A stretch of DNA of 64,000 bases, taken from assembly GCA_019671135.1 (NCBI GenBank), contig JAHRHY010000008.1, positions 2,264,322-2,328,321 on the forward strand. Direction: 5' to 3'. The DNA is from Linnemannia hyalina. Taxonomy: Eukaryota > Mortierellomycota > Mortierellomycetes > Mortierellales > Mortierellaceae. The stretch's first letter is position 1; each line of letters starts with the position of its first letter. Below are positions 28,131 through 37,961 of this stretch, piece by piece. The notes under the pieces are model-generated. The model ran no database searches and was not told where the DNA came from. It was given only the letters and a program-made list of their open reading frames with translations. Position numbers and translations under genes: made by a program.

Positions 28131-30960
28131 CTAGCAAGTGGCCGCGGCTACGCCGCGGACGCTGCGCCGGTTTCTCGATTCCCAGGTTTGGTGTGTAAGG
28201 GCTAGAGGTGTTGCCGACCTGGGGTCTTTTCTCATTCATTTTGGATGTGTCTTGACTTCAAAGGGGGGAAAATAATATTAGGAATAAAAAAGTGAGCCAG
28301 CAAAAAGGATGAGAGGACTGATCTAAAGAACGGGCGAGCATTGTTCACTCTTTTAACATTTTGATCGATTCTATGGTGTAGGGTATGATTACGGAACTCT
28401 CTTATAGACATCACTTCTAGTGTATGTGCCCTCAAGCTCGGGGATGCTGCCATGGATCATATGAACTTTGACATTTTTGATGTCTGCGCATCAAGAAAGA
28501 GAAATATAAAGCTTACTGTGTGTGAACACAGCAGTAGGGAGATAGAGTCCGACATTTTCAAGGGTCTGACCCTGCGCCTTGTTGATCGTCATGGCAAAGG
28601 CAGGCCTGACCGGGAACTGTCGTCTCTTGAATGTGATCGGGGAGGACTTGTCGTCTGTTGTTAAAATCGGCACTCGTGGGATGAAGACCAAGTCGGTGGC
28701 AAAAGGTCCCGTCAGGATTGTTGCCATGATGCAGCGTGGCCTGAGCCGGCGGACAATCAAGCGAGTTCCGTTGCAGAGTCCTTTTTTTTGGTCCACATTT
28801 CGGAGGAGAATGATGGGCATACCAACTTTCAGCACCAGCTTGTAGGGTGGTAATCCAGTGGGGTCCAAAGAGTTGAGATACTCTGTAGGACAGTTGGCGA
28901 CGCCGTTGGTGTCTGAATCCGGAATGGAGTCTTGGCCAAGGTACTCTGTTGCCTTGCCAGGAAGTAGTGTGGTCGGGAGGTTGTTCATGTAATTGACATC
29001 CTTGTTCAGTGTTGTCAAAATAGCGGTGCGCTTGATGTCGTGAGGTGCAAAGTTGCCGATGGAGATATTGGGGTAGATGGTGCGGATAAGTTGGATCTCG
29101 TGCTCGTTGTTGAGATTGGGTCCATGTGGCGTAAAAAGGATGTCGTCTGGAATCCTGATATAATCATCAGAGTCGCCAAGGAAAATGTCTGCTCCTTGCC
29201 TTCACCCACATGTAGCAAAAAATCGACGGAACGAAAAAGAGCTGCTCTTGTCCTCCATGACTCGCATATTGCGAGTTTAGCTTGAGTGCCTTGACCTTGG
29301 GCCAAATGGTGCCAGACATCTTTAGACATGCGCCTTCGATTTGAGACTGAGATCCATGAACAACCACCGGCAACACCTGTTGAAAGTCACCACCGAACAC
29401 GACAATCTTTCCGCCGAAAGGAACCAAGGGTCGATCCATAATCCGGTCCACAGACTCAAAGACATTTCGATGCATCATGGGTACCTCGTCCCAGATGATG
29501 AGGTCGGCCGCATGAATAATGGATCCGACTTGTTGCTCGCGGGTGATATTTCAGGTCGAGTCTTTGAAAACTGGATTGGGGAACTTGAAGACAGAGTGTG
29601 CAATGCGTCCACCATGAAGGATCAGAGCTGCTATACCGGATGACGCGAGGACAACAACATTCTTTTTCATAACACCACTGATTTGTTCAATCAGTGTGTT
29701 GTAGAGAAAGAATTTGCCGGTGCCACCTGGTCCGTCCAATAAAATAGAGGTCGGTCCTTTGGGGGCGGACGGGTGTGGAGACAGAGGCGATGACTTCGTC
29801 AAATATTACCCGATGCTCGACATTCATGGTTTGAATGTGAGGGCCCGCCAGCTTGGCGAGCTCTTCATGCGATTTTTCGCTATGGTCAGAGGCGGACTTT
29901 GGGATGTAGCGGAGAATGCTGTCGCTGATGTCTTGTGGCATAGTGGGAAAGGCGGCCAGAGAAGGGAGACAGAACCTCTCGCCGTCCTTAGGCTGGACAA
30001 AGTAGATCCGGGCAATCTTGAGGGTGTCCTTTTGATTCCTCTTGTCCCACTTGCGATTGTTTTGGTCGTAGGTGTAATGCTCGCGAATCTCGGCGTATGT
30101 ATATCTATGTGCGTCCTTGTCCTCTTGGTTCAGCTTAAAGTAGGCCATCAGTTGACTGTCGTTGTTACGGCGGGCGACACAAAGTAGATCCGCGTATGTG
30201 ACGTTGTGCTGGCCTATGAGATGGACCTGTAGACGTTGCACAGCAGGTGAACGACCGTACAAAGGATATCCAAGGACGCGCCACATGCTTTCATGGGAAG
30301 AGAGGTATCTCATATCGCGAAATTCGCGAATCTCGATGCGTGAAGGATGCTATTATACAAACGATAGCAAACAAAAAGAGAGTGAGAAAAAATAGTAAGC
30401 AAGGATGTTGCAATGGTCAGACATCCAGGGAAAAAAAATGCGCAAAAAAAGTACCTCCTTGCTTGCTGCATTTTTTTTGGTGTGCAGCGATTGAGCCTTC
30501 AGTGGCGGTGGTGTTATACCCTGTAGCGGTAGCTGTAGCAGTGGCGGCGCTGCTGCTGGTGCTGGTGCTAGTGCTAGTGCTAGTGTTGGTGCTGGTGGAT
30601 GCAAAGACGACGATGGGATTGATCAGTGGAGGCAAACAGAAGACCCTTCTTTTTCGAGGGCGATCTTGGCTCTGCTCGGTCCATTGGGAAAATGAAAAAT
30701 GAAAAATAGTAATTTGTGTATGTCCATTGATGCTTTGACTTCTGTGCTGCGATACTATTGTTTCTTTTGCTTTGATAGAAATAAGGGGGCAATGAACAAA
30801 AGACATGCCTTACGGATGTGCTCGTATAAATATTTCACGGCAGAGACGGAAAACCATATCTCGACATTGAGGTGGGTGTTGAACTTGGTTGCCAGCCAAA
30901 GGTTGTGAGGCACGACCCAGCTATTGTCGATCTCTGTCGGGAGATTATCGGCCAGTTCTA
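28131..30960 (-). mobile_element. Helitron D, decayed
   Basis: The 3' terminus is clear: on the minus strand CCGCGGC-GTA-GCCGCGG forms a perfect 7-bp hairpin (28158-28142), followed by CCACTTG and CTAG (28134-28131). Upstream lie degraded helicase and Rep remnants up to about 30960. The 5' end was not found; low-complexity DNA further right may belong to it. Confidence 0.8.
28491..30960 (-). pseudogene. Decayed Rep-Pif1 gene of Helitron D
   Basis: Remnants in several frames. A Rep part DNSWVVPHN...HLNVE...AVKYLYEHIRK lies at about 30950-30805 with the KG motif lost. A middle region is at 30313-29687, the Walker A region LDGPGGTGKFF near 29750 (Lys then Phe, where the family has Lys-Thr), and the helicase FGGDFQQVLPVV at about 29390. 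The C-terminal helicase 29018-28491 has LRNVDQKKGLCNGTRL, AFAMTINKAQGQT and LYISLS. Frameshifts occur near 29690, 29550 and 29015. The HUH motif region is missing. A different Helitron lineage from B/1/2, judging by sequence. Confidence 0.8.
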
Positions 30961-32379
30961 TTTAGTTACACCTTCCGGCACAGGCATCCAAGGTCGCCCT
31001 CTTAGTCCCAAAAGACCTGGCAAGATGTTCAAGGTGGCCGACAGGATTCCGGCCATCACACCCACACTTGGTGCACATGCTTCTGGAGGTGGGAACTGGC
31101 GTGCGCGTGTTCGTGATGCTGTTGGAGTCGCAGACGTTGGCGTTGGAATTAGTACCGCTAGTGCTGGTGGTACTGGTGGTGCTGGTGGTGCTGGTGGTAA
31201 TGGTGGTGCTGGTGGTAATGGTGGTGGATGATGGTGCCGCTTCCGATTCCTCATCAGTCTCCTCTTCAACAATCATTCGCCGTCGCTTGTCCAACTTAAC
31301 CGAGGTTGTCCCAACAATGGGCGGGCGATCGCTATTGATGGTGCCGTTTTGGTAGGCATCGTAAATGTCTATTGAAAAGACATTGTCAAATTGCCATTCG
31401 TCAGCAAATCACTCAGGACGTCAATGAAATCATTGTCGTCATTGAATCCATAGTCTTTGTCCGTGTCCTGACCAGTGACAGGGACGGCGATAGTAGGTGT
31501 ATTGTTGCTAGAGACGTTTTTTGCAACCTGCTTCTGCTCCTGCTTCTGCTCTGCTCCTGCTTCTGCCTCTGCTCCTGCTCCTGCTTCTGGTCTTGAGTTG
31601 AGTTGGTCCTGAAAAAGACCCTTAATCGACGTCCACTTACCTTTGAAGTTGGCGTTGGGGTGGGGAACAACAGTGGCAACCTTGGGCTTGAAACCCCGGA
31701 GGTGTGTATACGCATCCTCAAATACGTAATGTTGTCGGGGACAGGGTCATGAACAGGAGCCGTTGAGATCAAGACTGCTTCTGCTGTCGATATCAGAGGT
31801 CATGTTGTTGACGGGGACATCAGGGGTTGGATCAGAGACATTCACGATAGTTGCATTGTCGTTCTACGTATCGTCTGTATTGCAGCGCCTGCGATTATTG
31901 AGAGTGGTGCGCCCTTTACAATGCGCTGCAGTAGCCGAACCAAGACCTTAGAGCTCAAAGAGGACTGTTGCCTGCGATAAGTAGGAAACAGTACTAAAGG
32001 TCAGGGATGAACAGAAATGAACATAAATAACATAGTTGCATATAGACACTGACATAGACTTACTTTGGAGCAGCAGCAGAAGAACGGGTTCCGGTACGGG
32101 TATAAAGAGGCGTGGATGGTTTGCGCATGTTGAAGAGGATAAAACTTGAGACTGTAGAAGATATGTCAAAATATGGTCAAGGATTAATGAGAATCGATAC
32201 TGAGAATTATGAGACGCTTACCCTTTTCTAAAAGAGAAATAATACAACCTCTTCACTCTCCTTGTGCCACGACATACCGTTACCCTACTGTTCACTGACC
32301 ATGCTCAGTAGATTGGCGTCTGTGTTCTCTTCATTCTTGTTCTTCCTTGTGGTATGTGTGCTCGCGTCTTCGTGTTTGT
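30961..32379. other. Low-complexity region without a credible gene
   Basis: Contains GGTGCTGGTGGTAATGG-type trinucleotide repeats (31140-31225) and CTGCTCCTGCTTCTG repeats (31525-31590). A CTKCGCDG Cys motif can be read on the minus strand near 31075. Probably the N-terminal and 5' part of Helitron D or an unrelated relic. Apparent frames are driven by repeats. Confidence 0.45.
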
Positions 32380-32690
32380 CCATGCCAAGCTGAGTCCTCA
32401 TGTCTGTCCATGCTGAAAAGGATGGTGTATGGTCGAATATGTCAATGGAAAGAAAGAGAGGAATATTTTATTTCACACCTTAGAGGGGGTAATATGCGTA
32501 CGCAACCCACTCTGATAGTGACGTTCTCACTTTGGTGTTAACATCATGAGTCTGGTGCATTTTTTCAAAAAAAAAAAGGGCCAAGCTGCATCTTCATGTC
32601 TGTCCATGCCAAGCTGCATCCTCATGTCTGTCCATTCCATGCTGCGTCTGCATTCTCATGTCTCATTTTGTCCATGCCATGCTGGTGGAT
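32380..32690. repeat. Imperfect tandem repeats of about 28 bp
   Basis: Repeats of the type CATGCCAAGCTGCATCCTCA followed by TGTCTGTC, seen near 32370-32415 and 32580-32690, with an unrelated stretch between. No function evident. Confidence 0.6.
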
Positions 32691-32925
32691 GTCTTTTTTG
32701 TTTCTGGTGTCGTTTGTTGCTTGCTGTTGTTGCTATTGTTGTTTGTTGCTTTCTGTTGCAGTTTTTGTTGTTGTAAAAGAAAAGAAGGGGTGGGTTAAAA
32801 AAAAGGGGTGATGTTATCGATAACATGATGTCAAGCATGGAGACGCCACGCGGTTGTGCAATTATGCAATTACAGAAAGGTTGTGTATATCATGTGATTT
32901 ATCCCTCGTGGATTTTAGTATATGA
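32691..32925. other. Spacer left of element Z2
   Basis: T/G-rich tract (TTGTTGC repeats) followed by GATGTTATCGATAACATGATG, an inverted repeat around ATCGAT. The match to Z1 begins at about 32925 (ATGATGGAATCTCCACTCC), so Z2 is truncated here and its Rep side is missing. Confidence 0.5.
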
Positions 32926-34169
32926 GATGATGGAATCTCCACTCCTGCAAAAATTTCACGTCGCTTATTAGTCGGCTCTTCCCGTTGTTTATCCTCGACA
33001 TCCATAGTAGTCATCTCCAAGAACTGCTCTTGTAACTTTGTTATATCTCGTGCATTATGCAACATCTCATCCACTGGAATATAATCCAAGATTTGTTCCA
33101 TTGCACCATTGGCATATGGAAAGTCGAAGCCATCTCTAATCCAGGCACTATGAATGGGTTCCAGATTTAACTGCAGTAGTGCCACCATCTTCTTGATGTT
33201 CATAAGTAAGAGACACAATCGCAATTGCAAATTATATGTTTCTATCTTGGTTACCAACACTGGTTTCCTATTGTTGTGCTTCTCAAAGGTTGCTCCAAGA
33301 TCTCCAAATTCGGCTTCTATCTGAGAGCGGAAACTGCCGAAAATCTTATTGTAGTTAGTTTCATCTTGTGCAAGATCTTTCCCACGGCTTTTGCGAATTG
33401 GATAACAAAAGTTTTTCTTGCTCATGCTTGTTTCTTCTACTATTTTCTTAATGTATTGTGTGTACCCTCCATCCAATGCAATACAATCTAGCTCGTGGAT
33501 GTGCTTATGTATCTTCATACCAACCAACATAGTACCATCGTTGTTATCCTTGCAAGGTAGCGATTTAGAGACTAGTATTGCCATTCCATTGCAATCGACA
33601 CACACTTGCGTTCTTACACCAGATTTCTTCAGCTTGTAAGAGTACATGTCTGAGCTAGACTTTTCTTCACATGAAAGACGTGTATCATGACCATCCAAAT
33701 GCAATGTTACATGTGGGAATAGTGGTGGATTCCTGAGTTTAGCAGAAATCAAGCGTATAGGAAATGTGGAGAACATATTCGCAAGTGCATGGTTAATATG
33801 CTTCGAATGCACATTATAGTTAGTCTTGTAGAACTCTGTATGAATGGAGTGGAAACTACTTTTTGGTATGTGGGTTGACATTCCATCCATTGCCAAGCCT
33901 GCAACTAAGTGGTACAATATCAACAATCCTTTGTCGACTTCTCTGTATGGACCTGGATACTGCTTGAGAGACCAAATAACTACAAGAAAGTAGAATACAG
34001 GAATTGCACCTAATCTTCTTATAAGTAAGTCTTTAACAGTTTTCATGTGTGCTACTAGCTTCAACGCAGTCCTATGATTATTGGATGGTTCTTGCGTAGG
34101 CCATTCTGCATCCAAAAAAGTCCATTCATCCTCTAACAACCGTTGAAATAGGCGCTTTAAGTTTGCCAT
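32862..34169 (-). CDS. DDE transposase of element Z2, altered C-terminus
   Basis: Virtually identical to the Z1 transposase (17666-18925) from MANLKR through FAGVEIPS, with the same D, D, E motifs; one visible change is STNKR to PTNKR. After that the sequence enters flanking DNA and reads 20-odd foreign codons (HILKSTRDK...). The Z1 protein ends YKRTK at that point. Only the last few residues are lost, so the enzyme could still work. The start is the ATG at 34169; the promoter region matches Z1. Confidence 0.75.
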   Translation of the reverse strand: MANLKRLFQRLLEDEWTFLDAEWPTQEPSNNHRTALKLVAHMKTVKDLLIRRLGAIPVFYFLVVIWSLKQYPGPYREVDKGLLILYHLVAGLAMDGMSTHIPKSSFHSIHTEFYKTNYNVHSKHINHALANMFSTFPIRLISAKLRNPPLFPHVTLHLDGHDTRLSCEEKSSSDMYSYKLKKSGVRTQVCVDCNGMAILVSKSLPCKDNNDGTMLVGMKIHKHIHELDCIALDGGYTQYIKKIVEETSMSKKNFCYPIRKSRGKDLAQDETNYNKIFGSFRSQIEAEFGDLGATFEKHNNRKPVLVTKIETYNLQLRLCLLLMNIKKMVALLQLNLEPIHSAWIRDGFDFPYANGAMEQILDYIPVDEMLHNARDITKLQEQFLEMTTMDVEDKQREEPTNKRREIFAGVEIPSSHILKSTRDKSHDIHNLSVIA

Positions 34170-34411
34170 AACTGTAATTACAACCTGGTAAACTATTAGC
34201 AAAAATTCCTTTATATAACACACTTTTGGATTTTTTAAAACTATTAACGATAAACACGATAGGGGAGCAAGCCCCTCAACCAGATGTTAAAGTACTTCAT
34301 CATGGCGGTTTTGCGACCACTTTTTTGTAACCACCAATTTTCTCCCAACCACCAAAGTATACAAACGATATTTTATAGACATTTCCTAAGTCTACATAAC
34401 TTTTATTTATA

Positions 34412-34671
34412 CAACTTCTTTTTTCTGTCTTGTTATCACACAAAATGCGATAGAAATGTCACAATATTCATACCCATTTGCATCACGAAATATGGGATAC
34501 GTTTTAAGAAACGTCTATTTTTAACGATATAATTACTCTATTAACAACACATTTTTTCTATCTTGTTATCACACAAAATGCAATAGAAACGTTGTAATAT
34601 AATAGCCATTTGCATTATAAAATATGTGATGTGTTTTAAGAACGTCTATTTTAAACGATATAATTGTTATA
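34412..34671. repeat. Iteron-like repeats of Z2, two units
   Basis: The first unit equals Z1 unit 1 and the second equals Z1 unit 5. The difference from Z1 is therefore a clean loss of three internal units, as expected from unequal recombination or replication slippage. Confidence 0.8.
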
Positions 34672-35260
34672 TCTACAACTACCCACAATACATGGTCTAA
34701 TTGCGATATCTCTGTTTTTACCATTGTCGTAATTACCTACAATCTGTATAACAATAAATGCTATAACAATTGTAAGTTAACCAAAGTGTAATAATATTAA
34801 ACGTCGTGCAAATCGTGGGCTTACCTAAAGTATGTCAACATTAAACATTGTAATACTTACGAGTTTATCAAGAATGTATTAAAATTAAACATCACAATAA
34901 TCACGAGGTCATCCAAAATGCGTTCATATCAAATATCATAACTGTGGTAATAACTACAGTTTGTCAGCTGTCGAATCGAATGCCGAATGTCAAATGTCGA
35001 ATGTCGAATATTGTTGAGAAAGTGTAGCAATAACGCCATTAAAAACGTATCAGCTACCCTTTCTTTCCAACAACCAATGTTTGTTAAAGCCACTATGCTA
35101 CTTTTTTAAAAAATCGGGATCCAACTTTTTTTTAAAACTACCACTACATCATCACCAGTATCACGAGTGCTATATTGGATATACACATAGGATATATCAT
35201 GAAAAGGAGATATTAGTAACCATCGCTAATTATATAAACACGAAAACAAATGCTCTACTA

Positions 35261-35711
35261 GGAGGCCATCCATGTTCGGCTCCACCAACCATAGACTACA
35301 GTATAAAAATATCTGTCAACACCTATTAAAACAGTGTGTTCCTTGAGAGTACAACAAATCTCATCAGCTTTTTCCTTCCACCAGTCTCCATTTTCTACAT
35401 TCACCACCACTACTTTGTAACATCATCTACTTTAGCTGAGAAAGCCTTGGACATGATCATCTCATATTGGAAAGGAAATTACTATCTGTAATATCTAGGA
35501 TCCAATATGAGATGATCATGTCCAAGGCTTTCTCAGCTAAAGTAGATGATGTTACAAAGTAGTGGTGGTGAATGTAGAAAATGGAGACTGGTGGAAGGAA
35601 AAAGCTGATGAGATTTGTTGTACTCTCAAGGAACACACTGTTTTAATAGGTGTTGACAGATATTTTTATACTGTAGTCTATGGTTGGTGGAGCCGAACAT
35701 GGATGGCCTCC
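35261..35711. repeat. Hairpin terminal palindrome, copy C (flip)
   Basis: 451 bp, arms 35261-35470 and 35502-35711, centre 35471-35501 in the same orientation as copy A. It links the Z2 tail (left) with Z3 genes (right, starting TTTGATATAACC). Confidence 0.95.
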
Positions 35712-35990
35712 TTTGATATAACCCTCGTTAACAACTTTAACCATGGAGTGGCTAACATCGAGGTCTTTAAAAGCTTCGCGAATATTGGAAGTGGTGTTTT
35801 TGCGCTGCTCGTCAACAAGTGCAGCCCGGTTGTGCAATCCCCAGAGTATTGAACTATCGCAGAATATCTCTGAGTACTTTTTCCAGCCAGTCTTCGGTTT
35901 GCCAGGCAATGCAATCTCTTTGCCCACATCAGAGATAAGATGGGCATATGAGTTCAGCGCCTTGTTAATGGATTTAGGTATAGCGGACAT
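35643..35990 (-). CDS. Small unknown protein of Z3 running into the palindrome
   Basis: Starts at the ATG of MSAIPKSINKALNSY (35990), with an ACTTTTTAAAAACC motif about 45 bp upstream. About 93 residues are unique; the last 22 (GGHPCSAPPTIDY...) are encoded by the right arm of the palindrome read backwards. Contains GKPKTGWKKYSEIF...SILWGLHNRAALVDEQRK. Either the gene naturally terminates in the terminal repeat or it was truncated when the cargo joined. I do not recognise the family. Confidence 0.55.
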   Translation of the reverse strand: MSAIPKSINKALNSYAHLISDVGKEIALPGKPKTGWKKYSEIFCDSSILWGLHNRAALVDEQRKNTTSNIREAFKDLDVSHSMVKVVNEGYIKGGHPCSAPPTIDYSIKISVNTY

Positions 35991-36045
35991 GTTGAAAAGC
36001 TTACTGTTTGCAGAGATATGTACTACAAACTTTTTAAAAACCACT

Positions 36046-36291
36046 TTACTCTGAAGCAAATTTTCTGTGTGCTGACCATGATAATGCACCAATTGTATGC
36101 ATATGTTTTTGTAAATCTGGTGCAAAAAAGTCTACTAATCCCCAAAGTTCTTCCTTTGACATACCATTAAGTTCTTGCTGAGACTTACCACGTAACAAAA
36201 CAGCTCTCAAGTACATTGCCATTGTAGGATGCACATGATGCTCATGTATATAAATGGCTATTATTTGCTTAATTTCTTTAAGTGTTGGCAT
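36046..36291 (-). CDS. Small unknown protein of Z3 (81 aa)
   Basis: Starts at the ATG at 36291 (MPTLKEIKQIIAIYIHEHHVHP) and ends SAHRKFASE. Mixed-composition helical protein, no Cys motif or membrane segment. It lies 55 bp upstream of the gene at 35990 on the same strand, with a TTTTTAAAA motif between them, so the two may be separately expressed neighbours. Family unknown. Confidence 0.5.
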   Translation of the reverse strand: MPTLKEIKQIIAIYIHEHHVHPTMAMYLRAVLLRGKSQQELNGMSKEELWGLVDFFAPDLQKHMHTIGALSWSAHRKFASE

Positions 36292-36661
36292 TGCATAACT
36301 AGTAAACCATTAGGAAGAATGCCTATACTACAATACACTTTTAGATTTGTTGCACTATAAAAGAAGTTATCTCATATTCCATGATAGATTGGATAGAAAT
36401 ATAATGCATATATCATCTATTTCAAGAGAATTTAAACGTAAACTATTAGCAAAAATTCCTTTATATAACACACTTTTGGATTTTTTAAAACTATTAACGA
36501 TAAACACGATAGGGGAGCAAGCTCCTCAATCAGATGTTAAAGTACTTCATCATGGCGGTTTTGCGACCACTTTTTTGTAACCACCAATTTTCTCCCAACC
36601 ACCAAAGTATACAAACGATATTTTATAGACATTTCCTAAGTCTACATAACTTTTATTTATA

Positions 36662-37008
36662 CAACTTCTTTTTTCTGTCTTGTTATCACACAAAATGCGA
36701 TAGAAATGTCACAATATTCATACCCATTTGCATCACGAAATATGGGATACGTTTTAAGAAACGTCTATTTTAAACGACATAATTATTCTGTTAACAACTT
36801 CTTTTTTCTGTCTTGTTATCACACAAAATGCGATAGAAATGTTACAATGTTCATACCCATTTGCATCACGAAATATGTGATGTGTTTTAAGAAACGTCCA
36901 TTTTTAACGACATAATTGCTCTTTAAACAACACATTTTCTCTACCTTATTATCACACAAAATGCGATAGAAATGTTACAATGTTCATACCCATTTGCATC
37001 ACGAAATA
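36662..37008. repeat. Iteron-like repeats of Z3, two complete units and part of a third
   Basis: Same units as at 19168, in the same order as Z1 units 1-3. Interrupted at CACGAAATA by the Helitron 1 start TCTAATAATAC. Confidence 0.8.
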
Positions 37009-37455
37009 TCTAATAATACAAAGCGACTGTAGTGATCACCTGATATAGTTCGCAGTCACAATCAATCAATCGTTCCTAAATCACATGATTGTATTATGTC
37101 TATCGTGAGTGCTGTGTGTGTGCCTGACGAACGCCACTAAATTTCCACCTCCCATTGTTGTTGATTGATGTTGACTAAGCAAAAGTGCGTATGCGTATCC
37201 CACAGAAAGCGAAGTGCGTGTCCCCTAGGAGGATCTGCTGACCAAGAAATGCTAAATAAGCAAAGTGGGAGTCCTCTAGAACCTCTAGAATCCTCCAGCA
37301 ACAACCTTTTCTTCTCTAATAACTTGCTTGCTGCTACTCTTTTCCTCGCTTTTGTGCTTTTTTTTTTTTTTTTTTTTGCTCCTTTATTCCTCACTACAGT
37401 CTTTCATCAGCCACAACTCCAAATTTCATTTTCATCACATCTGTCACCATTCAAC

Positions 37456-37941
37456 ATGCCTTCCACTCGCCGTGCTCCTCTTACCTCCACCTCCAGTATC
37501 GATACCTCTTCAACTACAGCCTTTACAGGATACAAGCGGGTTAGAGCGACCAACTCAACAAGGTCGCAGCCCACCAAGTCCGTCAGGTTCTCTTCCCTTA
37601 CCACCACCAGGCGTACGGCTGCCACTAAATCTACTGTTACCACTCCCTCCTCTCCTTCCTCGCTTCCCATCAATAGCACTATCACCACACCCAATGCAAT
37701 CGCTTCTTCTTCCTCCTCCTCTTCCCCTATTAGCAGGTGTAGCAGGTGCCGTGGAAACGATCACCAAAGGTCAACAAGTCGTCGCTGCCCATACTTTAAA
37801 GGGAAGCAAACGACAAGTGCAAGGATCTGCCATTCCCAGAAGCGTCACTCCAACAACTGCGACTACCTCGAAACCACCTTTGACACCGTTTCGGACGAGA
37901 GTATCCTCGCTGCACGACCCGCGTCTTTCACATCAAGCTGA
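37456..37941 (+). CDS. Truncated Helitron zinc-knuckle protein
   Basis: 161 residues from the ATG at 37456. Related to the protein at 27631-26621: MPSTRR start, TGYKRVRATNSTRSQ, CSRCRGNDHQRSTSRRCPYFKGK, and FDTVSDESILAA. The acidic duplicated region and C-terminus are gone; after ILAA the frame reads a few codons of the Rep gene out of frame and stops. A T-run of about 23 bp precedes the gene. An identical copy lies at 58148-58633. Confidence 0.7.
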   Translation: MPSTRRAPLTSTSSIDTSSTTAFTGYKRVRATNSTRSQPTKSVRFSSLTTTRRTAATKSTVTTPSSPSSLPINSTITTPNAIASSSSSSSPISRCSRCRGNDHQRSTSRRCPYFKGKQTTSARICHSQKRHSNNCDYLETTFDTVSDESILAARPASFTSS

Positions 37942-37961
37942 AGGAACTCCTGCATGATCTG

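Larger units (their letters stand above)
32925..35711 (+). mobile_element. Element Z2 (left-truncated), joined to Z3 through a shared palindrome
   Basis: Carries the transposase gene, two iterons, the conserved tail and the palindrome 35261-35711. The Rep-like gene and left palindrome are absent. The tail 34671-35260 matches 19827-20415. It is followed directly by Z3 with no second palindrome, the same arrangement as Z'-Z1. Confidence 0.75.
35261..37008 (+). mobile_element. Element Z3: Z-type ends with different cargo, interrupted by Helitron 1
   Basis: Left palindrome copy C, then two small minus-strand genes in place of the Rep-like and transposase genes. From about 36438 (TAAACTATTAGCAAAAATTCC) it has the standard Z upstream and iteron region. 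Cut at 37008 inside an iteron (CACGAAATA) by Helitron 1. The rest of Z3 is not seen. Confidence 0.7.

Noticed and set aside
31068..31231. Val/Leu- or Gly/Ala-rich frames near 31.1 kb
   Set aside because: Produced by a GGTGCTGGTGGT trinucleotide repeat in three frames; no start context or conserved domain.
15801..36000. Palindromes and GGCC junctions as cloning or assembly artefacts
   Set aside because: Target duplications, empty sites elsewhere in the window, differing loop orientation and copy-specific substitutions are hard to get from artefacts. Raw reads would still be the proper test.
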